Source: Devosia sp. ZB163
Lineage (GTDB): Bacteria; Pseudomonadota; Alphaproteobacteria; Rhizobiales; Devosiaceae
NCBI RefSeq assembly: GCF_028613635.1
Contig: NZ_JAQRMY010000001.1
Location: forward strand, 663,778 to 727,777
Direction: 5' to 3'
DNA: 64,000 nucleotides
Shown here: in pieces, positions 9,607-18,010 of the stretch
Layout: each line of letters starts with the position of its first letter
Numbering within the stretch: position 1 is the first letter of the stretch
Notes under the pieces: model-generated
Database searches by the model: none
What the model saw: only the letters and a program-made list of their open reading frames with translations
What the model was told of the DNA's origin: nothing
Program-made: the position numbers and the translations under genes

Positions 9607-10830
9607 TTAGTAGCGAGCGAACGCCGCGAGTGCTGCGACGGGGGACGCACCGACCATTGCATCGGCGAGCATTTGCGCCGTTGTCGGTCCGAGGGTGAAC
9701 CCCTGGTGGCCGTGGCCGAAATTGAACCAGAGACCCTGGTGCCTGGACGCGGGACCGATCACTGGGAGCATTTCAGGCATGCAGGGGCGGGCGCCGCGCC
9801 AAGGTTGAGACTCAACCGCTTCGCCAAGCGGGAACAGCGTCTTGGCGACCATGGTCGCGTGCCGAATCTGCCGGAGATTGGAATTTGCGTCGAGGCGGTT
9901 GAGTTCCGCGCCGGTGAGCACCCTCACGCCGCGGTTCATCGGTGAGATCACCGTGGCATTCGCCACATCCATGAATGGCTGCAACGGCTCGGCTTCGCCC
10001 GCAAGATGCAAGTGATACCCTCGCTTCAGTACCATGGGAATTCGGTATCCGAGCGGCGCCAGGAACTGCGGCGTCCACGGGCCGAGCGCGACGACGACGT
10101 CGGGCGCATCGTGGGTTCCCGCCGAGGTCTGGACAGTCCAGCCGCCCCCTGATCGTGCGAGCGACTGGGCGTTTGCCGTTTCGATGCAGCCGCCTCGTTC
10201 AATGAACAGGCGGGCATACCGCGACACCAGTTCGCCCGGGTCGCGACAGCTCCAGGGGCTGGTAAAATGAATGGCGCCCGTCATCGGCACGCGCAGCGTC
10301 GGCTCGGCCTTCGCCAGCCCGGCGGCATCGAGTGCGATGGACGGCACTCCGAATGCACGGTTCTCCGCATCGGCCTCAGCCACCGCCGCTTCGAGGGAAG
10401 CGGCATCGCGATAGGCCTGGATGAAGCCGCGCCGCGCGATCAAGTCATCGGCGCTGGCCGCGGTGATCAGGCGGGCGTGGTCGTCGGTGGCGCGGAGGAT
10501 CATTCGGGCGTATTCGGGAACGATCCGCCGGTAGTTGGGCGGCAGGCTGTGCCAGAAGTAGCCGAGGACGGGGGCGAGCCAGGAGGGCATGCCTCTGAGG
10601 TTCCAGGCGACGTCATGCGCGCGTCCGGCGGCGATCCTCAGCAGCCGGTCGAACGCCAGCGGGATGGCGTAGGGCGCAACGGCCTCGGCCTGGATGATCC
10701 CGGCATTGCCGTAGCTCGTTTCCTGACCGGGTCGCCGGCGATCGAGCAGGAGCACGTTGCGGCCGCGCTCCTGCAAGGCGAGGGCGGTTGCGACGCCCAC
10801 CATGCCGCCGCCAATGACGATGCTATCCAT
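9607..10830 (-). CDS. FAD-dependent D-amino-acid dehydrogenase (DadA-like)
   Basis: A 407-residue DAO-superfamily flavoenzyme that would oxidise a D-amino acid to its 2-oxo acid, passing electrons to the respiratory chain. The N-terminal FAD-binding Rossmann motif is 'VIGGGMVGVATALALQERG' (residues ~4-22), 'TSYGNAGII' follows, and the C-terminal 'RPCMPEMLPVIGP' with 'FGHGHQGFTLGP' closes the FAD site as in DadA. The start is at ATG 10830 because the fold begins there. The longer frame to 10893 overlaps the CobW gene. Its ATG overlaps the CobW stop. It is the last gene of the D-amino-acid cluster. Exact substrate unknown. Confidence 0.88.
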   Translation of the reverse strand: MDSIVIGGGMVGVATALALQERGRNVLLLDRRRPGQETSYGNAGIIQAEAVAPYAIPLAFDRLLRIAAGRAHDVAWNLRGMPSWLAPVLGYFWHSLPPNYRRIVPEYARMILRATDDHARLITAASADDLIARRGFIQAYRDAASLEAAVAEADAENRAFGVPSIALDAAGLAKAEPTLRVPMTGAIHFTSPWSCRDPGELVSRYARLFIERGGCIETANAQSLARSGGGWTVQTSAGTHDAPDVVVALGPWTPQFLAPLGYRIPMVLKRGYHLHLAGEAEPLQPFMDVANATVISPMNRGVRVLTGAELNRLDANSNLRQIRHATMVAKTLFPLGEAVESQPWRGARPCMPEMLPVIGPASRHQGLWFNFGHGHQGFTLGPTTAQMLADAMVGASPVAALAAFARY

Positions 10831-11743
10831 TTTGGACCAGGATGCGCATGTCCGCGAATGTCTCCAGCAGTACGTCGCGTGCGTCCTCGACATCGAGGCG
10901 TCCGCGCTCTCCGATCAACACGAGGCGGCAGGCCTTATGAAGGCGGGCCAGCGGTTCCATCGTGGCGCGCCGGCCGACGAGATTGAAGCTGAAGCTGCCG
11001 TCGCGATCCAAAAGGTTGACGATGCCCTTGGCGCGAACGAGCTGCGGCGCCAGCCTGCCGATACAGGCCTGGAAGCGCTCGGCGCCGACTGCGCCCATCC
11101 ACTCCCATTCGAGCGAGACGAACCGGTCGGCGGTCACTTTGGGTCGGTCGGCAGGCGCCGGGTGCGCGCTCGCCTGGGCCACCAGCAGGTCGAAGGCCCC
11201 CGGCTCGGAGGCGTCGAAGATCAGCGCCTTGTTGTAGGACGCGAGGCGTGCCCGCAGCGCGAGGGTATCGCTCGCACCGGATTTGGCGAGGCCGATGAAA
11301 TCGGCGGCCTGCACCTGCGCGGTCCAGAGGGGGTCGTCGAGTCGCCCGGGCGCGTCGGTGATATCGGGCACATCGACGATGGTGACGACGGCGTCGAGCC
11401 GGACGGCTTCCCGCAGCACCGGATCCATCAGTGTTTCGATGATCCCTCGCGGGTCGGCCACGCCGCTCGCCTCGATAAGGATATGGCCGATGTCGCCCCG
11501 CTTGACGACCTGGCGGAGCGTGCGCAGGAGGTCGCCCTGCAGTGAGCAGCAGATGCAGCCGTTCTTCAGTCCTACGACGGTGTCGGCAGTATCGGCGATC
11601 AGGTCGGCGTCGATGTTGATCGAGCCGAAATCGTTCACGATCGCCGCGAGCTTCACACCCGCCGCGTCGCGGAGGGCGCGATTGATGAACGTGGTCTTGC
11701 CGGCCCCCAGGAAGCCGGTGACCAGCGTAACCGGGATGCTCAC
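10823..11743 (-). CDS. CobW/COG0523-family GTPase (metal chaperone)
   Basis: A 306-residue G3E P-loop GTPase. The Walker A is 'GFLGAGKTTFI' (residues ~10-20), the metal-binding CxCC is in 'NGCICCSL', and a C-terminal CobW domain follows. Family members insert zinc, cobalt or iron into partner enzymes. The usual NKxD base-recognition motif reads 'GLAKSGASD', so nucleotide specificity may be altered. It starts with GTG overlapping the deacylase stop (GTGA, 11740-11743) and overlaps the next gene. The context suggests it metallates the adjacent amidohydrolase. That is inference. Confidence 0.88.
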   Translation of the reverse strand: MSIPVTLVTGFLGAGKTTFINRALRDAAGVKLAAIVNDFGSINIDADLIADTADTVVGLKNGCICCSLQGDLLRTLRQVVKRGDIGHILIEASGVADPRGIIETLMDPVLREAVRLDAVVTIVDVPDITDAPGRLDDPLWTAQVQAADFIGLAKSGASDTLALRARLASYNKALIFDASEPGAFDLLVAQASAHPAPADRPKVTADRFVSLEWEWMGAVGAERFQACIGRLAPQLVRAKGIVNLLDRDGSFSFNLVGRRATMEPLARLHKACRLVLIGERGRLDVEDARDVLLETFADMRILVQNG

Positions 11744-13233
11744 GCGTCGCCCCGGCGGATTGGGCGCCCCGGCGCGGCGGCTTCGATGAGTTGGCGGTCG
11801 GCGATGACCGGCGTGCCGTTGACCAGCACGTGGACCATGCCGTCGGACGGCCGGTTCATCTCTGAGAAGGTGGCCCGGTCGACGAGCGTACCCAGGTCGA
11901 ACACCACGATGTCGGCATCGCTACCCACCTGCAGCCGGCCCTTGCGCCTGAAGGCGGGGGCAGCCGACTCAATGATCTGGGCCGGGATCAGCGTGCACTT
12001 GGCGATGGCGTCGATGAGCGGCAGGGCCTGGCGATCCAGCGCCCAGCGCTTCAGGAAGCGTACGAAGGTGCCGGACGAGCGCGGGTGGGCCGTCTTGTCG
12101 GCGGCCAGAGGCCATTCCGTGCCATGGTAGAGCGAGCCGTCGGCATTGCTCCACGGCATCGCGTCGGAGGCGATCGCGGAGTTGGGGAACAGCACCGAGA
12201 CATCGAGCAGGTCACGGTGGCGGTCATTGTGCTCAGTGTCGAGAAAGTGCCACAGCACGAGAGCGGTCGGCTGCTTCTCGCGCTCGGTGACATATTCGGC
12301 CCTGTCGCTCATGCGGTGATGGGTCGCGACCAGTTCGATGTCCGAATAGGAGCCGCCGGTACGGTTCGGGAAGGCCGGGTCGGCGAAGAAGGCGGCGCCG
12401 AGGAAGGTGGAGCCAGTGCCGTAGGGATAGGCCTCGGTGGTGACCTTCAGCCCCGCCGCCTGTGCCTTGGCAATGAGCTGGGCGGATCGCTCGATATCCT
12501 GCAGGCTGGTCGAGTTGAGGTGGCAGATATGCATGTGTGCCCCGGTAGCGGCGGCCAGGCCGATCAGGTTCACATAGGCCTCGACCGAGCTCCTGGGGTC
12601 GATGTTCGACATTTGCGCCACATGGGTATAGGTCGGCACGTCGCTCGCTGCGGCAAGGTCGCAGATGAGACTCATCTCCTTGGTGCCGGCGCCGGGGGCG
12701 TAGGCGTAGGGAATGCCGATGCCGAGGCCGCCTTCCTCGATGCCCTGCTTGGTCATGGCGACGATGCGTTCAGCCTGTTCGGGGGTGGCGGCGTCCTGGG
12801 ACCATCGGGAATCTTCGCTGTTGCGGCTCATGGCGCTGACGGCCGGATCACCGCCCACGAGTTCGACGCCGGCTATGACGTTCTTGCGGGCCATCACCCA
12901 GGCGGCGGCGGTGCCGTAGTTGAGGACGCGAGGCACCCGGGCCTGTGCCTCATACCAGGGCGCCACCGGCAGCACGCCGACTTCGAGTTCGAGCGCGGTG
13001 GTGACGCCGTCGAAGGCCTGCATGCGGTCGGCGGGCACGGACTGGCCATGGGCGTGGAGATCGAGGAAGCCCGGCGCAACGACGAGGCCGACGGCATCGA
13101 TCGTCCGACGCGCCTCCCCCAGACTCTGGCCGATCGCGGCAATGCGCCCGTTCTTGATCGCCACGTCGGCAATGCCGTCATGGCCGGTTTCGGGGTCGAT
13201 GACGCGGCCGCCTGTGATGAGGACGTCGAACAT
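11740..13233 (-). CDS. N-acyl-D-amino-acid deacylase (amidohydrolase superfamily)
   Basis: A 497-residue metal-dependent amidohydrolase of the D-aminoacylase type, expected to cleave N-acyl-D-amino acids (or dihydropyrimidine- or hydantoin-like amides) in the cytoplasm. The N-terminal beta-sandwich 'DVLITGGRVIDPETG' leads into the metal site 'LDLHAHGQ', then 'ELEVG', 'YTHVAQMSN', 'HICHLNS' and the catalytic Asp in 'IASDAMPW'. The C-terminal strand 'GSDADIVVFDL' is typical. The length fits the family. It is followed, with overlap, by the CobW GTPase and the D-amino-acid dehydrogenase, which together imply deacylation then oxidation of a D-amino acid. Confidence 0.85.
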   Translation of the reverse strand: MFDVLITGGRVIDPETGHDGIADVAIKNGRIAAIGQSLGEARRTIDAVGLVVAPGFLDLHAHGQSVPADRMQAFDGVTTALELEVGVLPVAPWYEAQARVPRVLNYGTAAAWVMARKNVIAGVELVGGDPAVSAMSRNSEDSRWSQDAATPEQAERIVAMTKQGIEEGGLGIGIPYAYAPGAGTKEMSLICDLAAASDVPTYTHVAQMSNIDPRSSVEAYVNLIGLAAATGAHMHICHLNSTSLQDIERSAQLIAKAQAAGLKVTTEAYPYGTGSTFLGAAFFADPAFPNRTGGSYSDIELVATHHRMSDRAEYVTEREKQPTALVLWHFLDTEHNDRHRDLLDVSVLFPNSAIASDAMPWSNADGSLYHGTEWPLAADKTAHPRSSGTFVRFLKRWALDRQALPLIDAIAKCTLIPAQIIESAAPAFRRKGRLQVGSDADIVVFDLGTLVDRATFSEMNRPSDGMVHVLVNGTPVIADRQLIEAAAPGRPIRRGDA

Positions 13234-13316
13234 GAAACTTAGTCCCGAAAATGTTGTCGGACGTCCTGGCGCGCGAGGCGCCAGGTCTTGGGTGGAATGA
13301 GGACAGGCGGTGCCGG

Positions 13317-14132
13317 TCAGTTGGTCAGTTCATGGAACAGCGCCTGGCCGAGGCCGCCCATGAAGGTGGCGATGGCGTTGTCGGCGAGGAAGGACTGGTC
13401 GTCGCCGTACACGAACGCGGCCATCACCAGCGTCTGGCCGTTGGCGTCGACGATGATGGTGTCGGCGCGGAAACCAGGGAAGAAACCGGTCTTGCCGGCG
13501 ACGGCCAGGTCGGTCTCCGTGCCGAGGTCTCGGGCATAGGGGTTGGCGGGCAGGTATCGCGGCAGCAGGTCGAGGTAGTGCTGGCGGGACATGATATCCT
13601 TTATCGCCGCCGACGCCTTCGGGCTGATCAGCCTGCCCTTGGCGATGCCTTCGAGCAGGATGGCGAAATCGGCGACGGTGCTCTCGGCGAGGTTGCGCAC
13701 CTCGTTGCCGATGGCGCCGAAGTCGATCCTCGTTTTCAGCGTGGTGCTGGAAAGGCCCAGCTCGGCCATCGTTGCATTGATGAAGTCAATGCCTACACGG
13801 TCGGCGATGATGTTGGTGGCGGTGTTGTCGGAGAGGACGATCATGAGCGTCGCGACGTCCCGCAGCGACAAGGTGAGCCCTCCGGTGAGATGCTTCAGCA
13901 CACCCGAACCACCAATCTGGTCGATGGGCTGCATCGTGATCATTTCGTTCAGGTCGATCTCGCCGCGCTCGGCCTTGTCGTAGAGCGCCACCAGCATCGG
14001 CAGCTTTATGCAACTGGCGGTGGGCATCAGCTTGCGGGGCGCGAACGCAATGGTCTTGCCGGTGCCGAGGTTCTTTCCGATGAACGACAGCGGGTGAGGG
14101 TAGCGCTCGGCGATGGCGGTGGACTGGGACAT
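13317..14132 (-). CDS. Cytoplasmic serine hydrolase of the beta-lactamase2 family
   Basis: A 271-residue penicillin-recognising-enzyme fold with nucleophile Ser40 and Lys43 ('TASCIK'), SDN at residues 101-103 and KTG at 214-216. The class A general base (Glu166 in ExxLN) is not visible: the corresponding stretch reads 'TRIDFGAIGNEVRN'. There is no signal peptide, so it is probably cytoplasmic and unlikely to be a resistance enzyme. The start at 14132 gives a fold-length protein; a longer frame to 14552 covers the transporter gene's end. It sits between the binding protein and the deacylase, and may open or hydrolyse the imported compound. Confidence 0.82.
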   Translation of the reverse strand: MSQSTAIAERYPHPLSFIGKNLGTGKTIAFAPRKLMPTASCIKLPMLVALYDKAERGEIDLNEMITMQPIDQIGGSGVLKHLTGGLTLSLRDVATLMIVLSDNTATNIIADRVGIDFINATMAELGLSSTTLKTRIDFGAIGNEVRNLAESTVADFAILLEGIAKGRLISPKASAAIKDIMSRQHYLDLLPRYLPANPYARDLGTETDLAVAGKTGFFPGFRADTIIVDANGQTLVMAAFVYGDDQSFLADNAIATFMGGLGQALFHELTN

Positions 14133-14200
14133 GAACTCGGCTCTTGGGGGAGGGGAGGTGGGAGGCGGTCGGGTCCAGCCGCCTCCCGGGAGATCAAAGG

Positions 14201-15331
14201 TCAGAGACCTTCGATCTTGGCGTATTTCTGCAGGATGCCCGTATCGGCGAGGTAGCGGTTCTCTTCGACCAGGGGTGGGAGCAGGATGGCAGTGCCTGCA
14301 GCGTCGTAGAACTTGTCGACGTCGGCCTTGGTGATGACAGCCTGCGGCGACTTGGTCAGCGCGGGCGGAGTGACGCTTTGGGTGATGGCGATGCCCATCG
14401 CAACGAGATAGACGCCCCAGTTGGCAATGAAGATGGAACCTTCTGCCACCCACTGTGGATTCTCGCGTAGTTCCTTGAGCGCTGCGATCGAGCCGCCGAG
14501 GCCACCGATCAAGGTCTTTTCGCCACGGCCGGATTCCTGCACGGCGCGCCACGCGCCCACTGCGCTATCGTCGTTGACGGTGAACAGCAGCAGGTTGCGG
14601 TCGGCCGGGATGGTCTGCAGCACGTTCTTGACGCTGGTGTAGCTGTCCTCCAGCGTGGCCTTGCCGTCCACCTGCACGCCGGCCGGCGAGATCACGGTGG
14701 TGGTGGCGCTGATCGCCTCGGGGTCAACCTGCGGGAAGCCCATCAGCTCCGCGGCGCGGACATAGAAATAGCGCACGCAGTCGTTCACTTCGACGCCCGA
14801 GGCCGACGCTTGGACGATCAGCACGGTAGTGTCGTCGGCGGTCCAGCCCTTCTCCTTGGCGAAACCGACGACCGTGTCGGCCGCTTCGATGCCGAGGTCC
14901 TTGTTGACGAGGTTGAACCAATGGCCACCCGGCACCGGCACGTTGATTGCCACGAACGGGATGTTGGCCTGCTCGAAGGTTCGACGCAACGCCGGCCCGA
15001 TGCCTTCCACCGCGTTGTACTCGAAGATGACGTCCGGCTGCTCCTGCACCATCAGGCGCGCGTTGTTGGTAGCGGTGACGCCATCGAACTTGTTGTCGTA
15101 GCGCGAAACCGTGATGCCGGCCTTCTGGGCCACATCGACGAAACCGTCCCCCAACTGCTTGAACAGTTCACCCGCCTCGGTGACGTTGGCGAAGGCGAAT
15201 TTCAACGGTTTGTCCTGCGCGAACGCGGCAAGGATGGGCGCCGTGAGTGCGGTGCCGCCGAGCGCGGCGGCCGCGGCAAGGATGTGGCGCCGCGTCGCCA
15301 TCACTGTGTTGCGGTCGTAGGTCTTGGTCAT
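14201..15331 (-). CDS. Sugar-type ABC importer, periplasmic binding protein
   Basis: A 376-residue type I periplasmic binding protein (Peripla_BP_4, ribose/rhizopine family). The N-terminus has a twin-arginine-like export signal ('TRRHILAAAAALGG', cleavage near 'AFA|QD'), then 'KFAFANVTEAGELFKQLGDGF', 'PDVIFEYNAVEGIGPAL' and 'FTVNDDSAVGAW', as expected for this fold. ATG 15331 is the start used. It is the first substrate contact of the importer encoded immediately upstream. The ligand cannot be told from sequence. The neighbours suggest an N-acyl-D-amino-acid-like or glycosidic compound rather than ribose. Confidence 0.9.
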   Translation of the reverse strand: MTKTYDRNTVMATRRHILAAAAALGGTALTAPILAAFAQDKPLKFAFANVTEAGELFKQLGDGFVDVAQKAGITVSRYDNKFDGVTATNNARLMVQEQPDVIFEYNAVEGIGPALRRTFEQANIPFVAINVPVPGGHWFNLVNKDLGIEAADTVVGFAKEKGWTADDTTVLIVQASASGVEVNDCVRYFYVRAAELMGFPQVDPEAISATTTVISPAGVQVDGKATLEDSYTSVKNVLQTIPADRNLLLFTVNDDSAVGAWRAVQESGRGEKTLIGGLGGSIAALKELRENPQWVAEGSIFIANWGVYLVAMGIAITQSVTPPALTKSPQAVITKADVDKFYDAAGTAILLPPLVEENRYLADTGILQKYAKIEGL

Positions 15332-15366
15332 TCGGTGTATCCCCTTGGAGTCGAAGCCGTTCTTGG

Positions 15367-16383
15367 TCAGGTAGTCTCGCGGCCCAGTACTTCCCGCAGC
15401 CGGGCAAAGCCGACGCCCATGAGCAGGATGAGTCCGGTGGCGATCTGCTGGTAGAAGGCCGGCACCTGCAGCAGGGCCATGCCATTGGCGACGGTGCCGA
15501 GGATGAGGACGCCGATCAGCGTGCCGGCAATGCCGCCGACGCCGCCCGAGAGCGAAGCGCCGCCGAGCACGACGGCCGCGATCGAGGAGAGTGCCGCGTC
15601 GGAGCCAACAGTGGCCGAACCGGCCAGCAACTGGCTCGCGACGACGATGCCGGCCACCGCGGCGAGCGCACCACAAAACAGGTAGACACCGATGGTCACG
15701 AGGTCCACGCGGATGCCGGCGAGGCGACTCGCCTCGGCATTGCCGCCGACCGCGTAGATCATGCGGCCGAAGATCGAGAAGCGCAGCAATGCTGCGGTGG
15801 CAATGGCGATGCCTACGAAAAGCAGCACGTACCACGCGACGCCCGGCATGAAGTGCTCGGCGAGGATGCCGGCGTCGTAGTTAGCGAACGGCAGGGTGAC
15901 GCCATTCGACACGGTGTAGGCAACCCCACCCGCGATTGACATTGTGCCCAGGGTCACGATCAGCGGGTTGATCTTGATCTTGGTGATGATCAGTCCATTG
16001 ATCAGCCCGACCGCAGAGCCAGCCAGCACCACGACGAGCATCGCCACCGGGATAGGCACACCGGCGTTGATCAGCACCGCGTAGACCACGGCGCCGAGCG
16101 GCAGCGTTCCGGCCACCGACAAGTCGAACCCGCCCGAGATCACGGCAAGAGACTGGCCCATCGCTACAATGCCGATCACCGCCACGTTGGTCAGGATGTT
16201 GGTGGCGTTGCTGTAGGTGAAGAAATACGGGCTCGCGAAAGCGAAAAAGACCAGTACCACCAGGTAGAAAGTGCCGATCCCGAACACCTGTAGCAGAATG
16301 CGTGTGAGCTGCTGGCGACGGATCGCGGCGTCGATCTCCGGCTTGCCGGCCGGGGCGGTCGCGCTGGTGGGCGTGTCAGTCAA
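15367..16383 (-). CDS. Sugar-type ABC importer, permease (RbsC-like)
   Basis: A 338-residue inner-membrane permease of the ribose/xylose class. It has about eight to ten hydrophobic helices and family segments 'TNILTNVAVIGIVAMGQSLAVISGGFDLSV' (given in part), 'NGLIITKIKINPLIVTLGTMS' and 'AVGGNAEASRLAGI', the last being the typical cytoplasmic loop that contacts the ATPase. The start overlaps the ATPase stop (ATGA, 16380-16383). The gap to the binding-protein gene downstream is 35 bases. Confidence 0.93.
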   Translation of the reverse strand: MTDTPTSATAPAGKPEIDAAIRRQQLTRILLQVFGIGTFYLVVLVFFAFASPYFFTYSNATNILTNVAVIGIVAMGQSLAVISGGFDLSVAGTLPLGAVVYAVLINAGVPIPVAMLVVVLAGSAVGLINGLIITKIKINPLIVTLGTMSIAGGVAYTVSNGVTLPFANYDAGILAEHFMPGVAWYVLLFVGIAIATAALLRFSIFGRMIYAVGGNAEASRLAGIRVDLVTIGVYLFCGALAAVAGIVVASQLLAGSATVGSDAALSSIAAVVLGGASLSGGVGGIAGTLIGVLILGTVANGMALLQVPAFYQQIATGLILLMGVGFARLREVLGRETT

Positions 16384-17906
16384 TGCTTGTCTCCTGCAGC
16401 CAGGGTGGCAGCCGATTGCTGGGTCTTGTCCGTGCCGGTGAGCTCGCCCACGATGCGGCCTTCGCGCACCACGATCAGCCGATCGCAGAGGTCCACGGCC
16501 TCCTCGATGTCGGAGGTGACGACGAGGGTCGGACAGCCGCCGCGGGCGATGCCCCGAAGGAAGGTGTGTATCTGGCCGCGCGCGCCGACATCGACGCCAC
16601 GCGTCGGCTCGTGCAGCACGAGGAAGCGCGGCTTGGTGGCGACGCGGGAGGCAAGCAAAATCTTCTGCTGGTTGCCTCCCGACAGTTGCCCGACCGCTTG
16701 GTCAAGGGCGCTGAAGCGCACATCGAAGCGTTTCGCCAGGTCCGCGGCAAGGTTGCGCTCGCGGCGAGAGTAGAGGATGCCGAAGCGGCTCAGTGACTTC
16801 ATCACCTGCATCACCAGGTTTTCCTGGATCGAGCGCTTCAAGACGAGGCCCTCGCGTTTGCGCTCGGCCGGCACGTGGGCGATGCCGAGCCGACGGGCGG
16901 CGATCGGATTGCGCGGGATATCGGTGCGTGCGCCGAACAGCGTCATTGCGCCGCTGATGTCGGGACGCACCCCACCAAAACCCTCGGCGACTAGGTCCGC
17001 ACCCGAGCCCCGCAGGCCGTAAATTCCAAGGACCTCGTCGGGTGCCAACGAGAAGCTGACCCCGGCGAGGCTGGGCAGGCCGCTGCGGTTCCAGTTGTCG
17101 ACTTGAACGGCAATGGGAGCGTCGGCAGCCGTGCTTGGGGGCGCGGCGCCGACGCGAGGCGCGCGATCGTGACCCAGCATGTGGACGATCAGCTGCGCGT
17201 GGGTCGTTTCCTGGGTAACGAGATCGGCGACTTTGCGGCCGTTCCGCAGTACTACCACGCGATGGCTGAAGTCGTAGACCTCGTCCATGCGATGCGAGAC
17301 ATAGATGATGCCCACGCCATCGCGGTTCAGTCGCTCGACGATTGCGAAGAGCCGCCGGCTCTCGTCTTGGCTTAGCGCCGCAGTGGGCTCGTCGAGCACG
17401 ATGATCCGGGCATCGCGGGTGATCGCCTTGACGATCTCGACCAATTGCCGCTCAGCGAGTCGCAGCCGCGTCATCGGGCGCGAGAGATCGCCCAGATCGA
17501 TGCCGACTTTCTGCGCTGCCTCCAGCGCGGCGGCTTTGACCCGGCCGGCGGTAAGGAATCCGGCAGTACTCTGCCAGCGGTTGAGCATGATATTGTCGGC
17601 GACCGACATCGCCGGCACATAGGCCAGTTCCTGCGGGATCAGCGCGATGCCCTTGGCCAGCGCGTCGCGCGGCGCATGGAACGCCACGGCCACGCCGGCA
17701 ATTTGCATCTCGCCATCGTGATCAGGCTGCACGACGCCGGTGATGATCTTGGAGAGGGTGGACTTGCCAGCGCCGTTTTCGCCAAGCAGCGCGATGGTCT
17801 CGCCAACGGCGAGGTCGAGATCGATACCGGTCAGGACGGTGGTGAAGCCGTAGGTTTTGCCGATATTGCGCAGCCGCAGCAGCGGTGTCGTCATCCCGTC
17901 CGTCAT
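16380..17906 (-). CDS. Sugar-type ABC importer, double ATPase (RbsA-like)
   Basis: A 508-residue protein with two fused ATP-binding cassettes. In cassette 1 the Walker A is 'LLGENGAGKSTLSK' (~residue 39), the signature-like 'RLAERQLVEIVKA' follows, and the Walker B is 'RIIVLDEPTAALS'. Cassette 2 has a degenerate P-loop ('IYGLRGSGADLV') but keeps 'QLSGGNQQKILLASR' and 'LVLHEPTRGVDVGA', the usual asymmetry of this family. The start is at ATG 17906, with a second ATG at 17894 equally possible; a longer frame to 17996 would run into the divergent regulator's promoter. It is the first gene of the cluster. Confidence 0.93.
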   Translation of the reverse strand: MTDGMTTPLLRLRNIGKTYGFTTVLTGIDLDLAVGETIALLGENGAGKSTLSKIITGVVQPDHDGEMQIAGVAVAFHAPRDALAKGIALIPQELAYVPAMSVADNIMLNRWQSTAGFLTAGRVKAAALEAAQKVGIDLGDLSRPMTRLRLAERQLVEIVKAITRDARIIVLDEPTAALSQDESRRLFAIVERLNRDGVGIIYVSHRMDEVYDFSHRVVVLRNGRKVADLVTQETTHAQLIVHMLGHDRAPRVGAAPPSTAADAPIAVQVDNWNRSGLPSLAGVSFSLAPDEVLGIYGLRGSGADLVAEGFGGVRPDISGAMTLFGARTDIPRNPIAARRLGIAHVPAERKREGLVLKRSIQENLVMQVMKSLSRFGILYSRRERNLAADLAKRFDVRFSALDQAVGQLSGGNQQKILLASRVATKPRFLVLHEPTRGVDVGARGQIHTFLRGIARGGCPTLVVTSDIEEAVDLCDRLIVVREGRIVGELTGTDKTQQSAATLAAGDKH

Positions 17907-17980
17907 CGTCTCATGGCTCGAATTTAAGCAATGTATGCACATGCGAATTGTTTGATCGATGGCAACCAAAAGCGTATGTT

Positions 17981-17997
17981 GTTGACTCAGAGTCAAC
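17981..17997. promoter_or_regulatory. 17-bp palindromic operator
   Basis: GTTGACTC-A-GAGTCAAC is a perfect palindrome with 8-bp arms, lying between the divergent ABC cluster and the LysR gene and 14 bases before the regulator's start. It is the best candidate for the LysR protein's own site, or it is a repressor site overlapping the promoter. Confidence 0.55.
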
Positions 17998-18010
17998 GAT
18001 CGAGGCCGCT

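Noticed and set aside
13317-14132. Class A beta-lactamase resistance gene
   Set aside because: It has no signal peptide and no visible Glu166 motif, and it sits in a catabolic operon.
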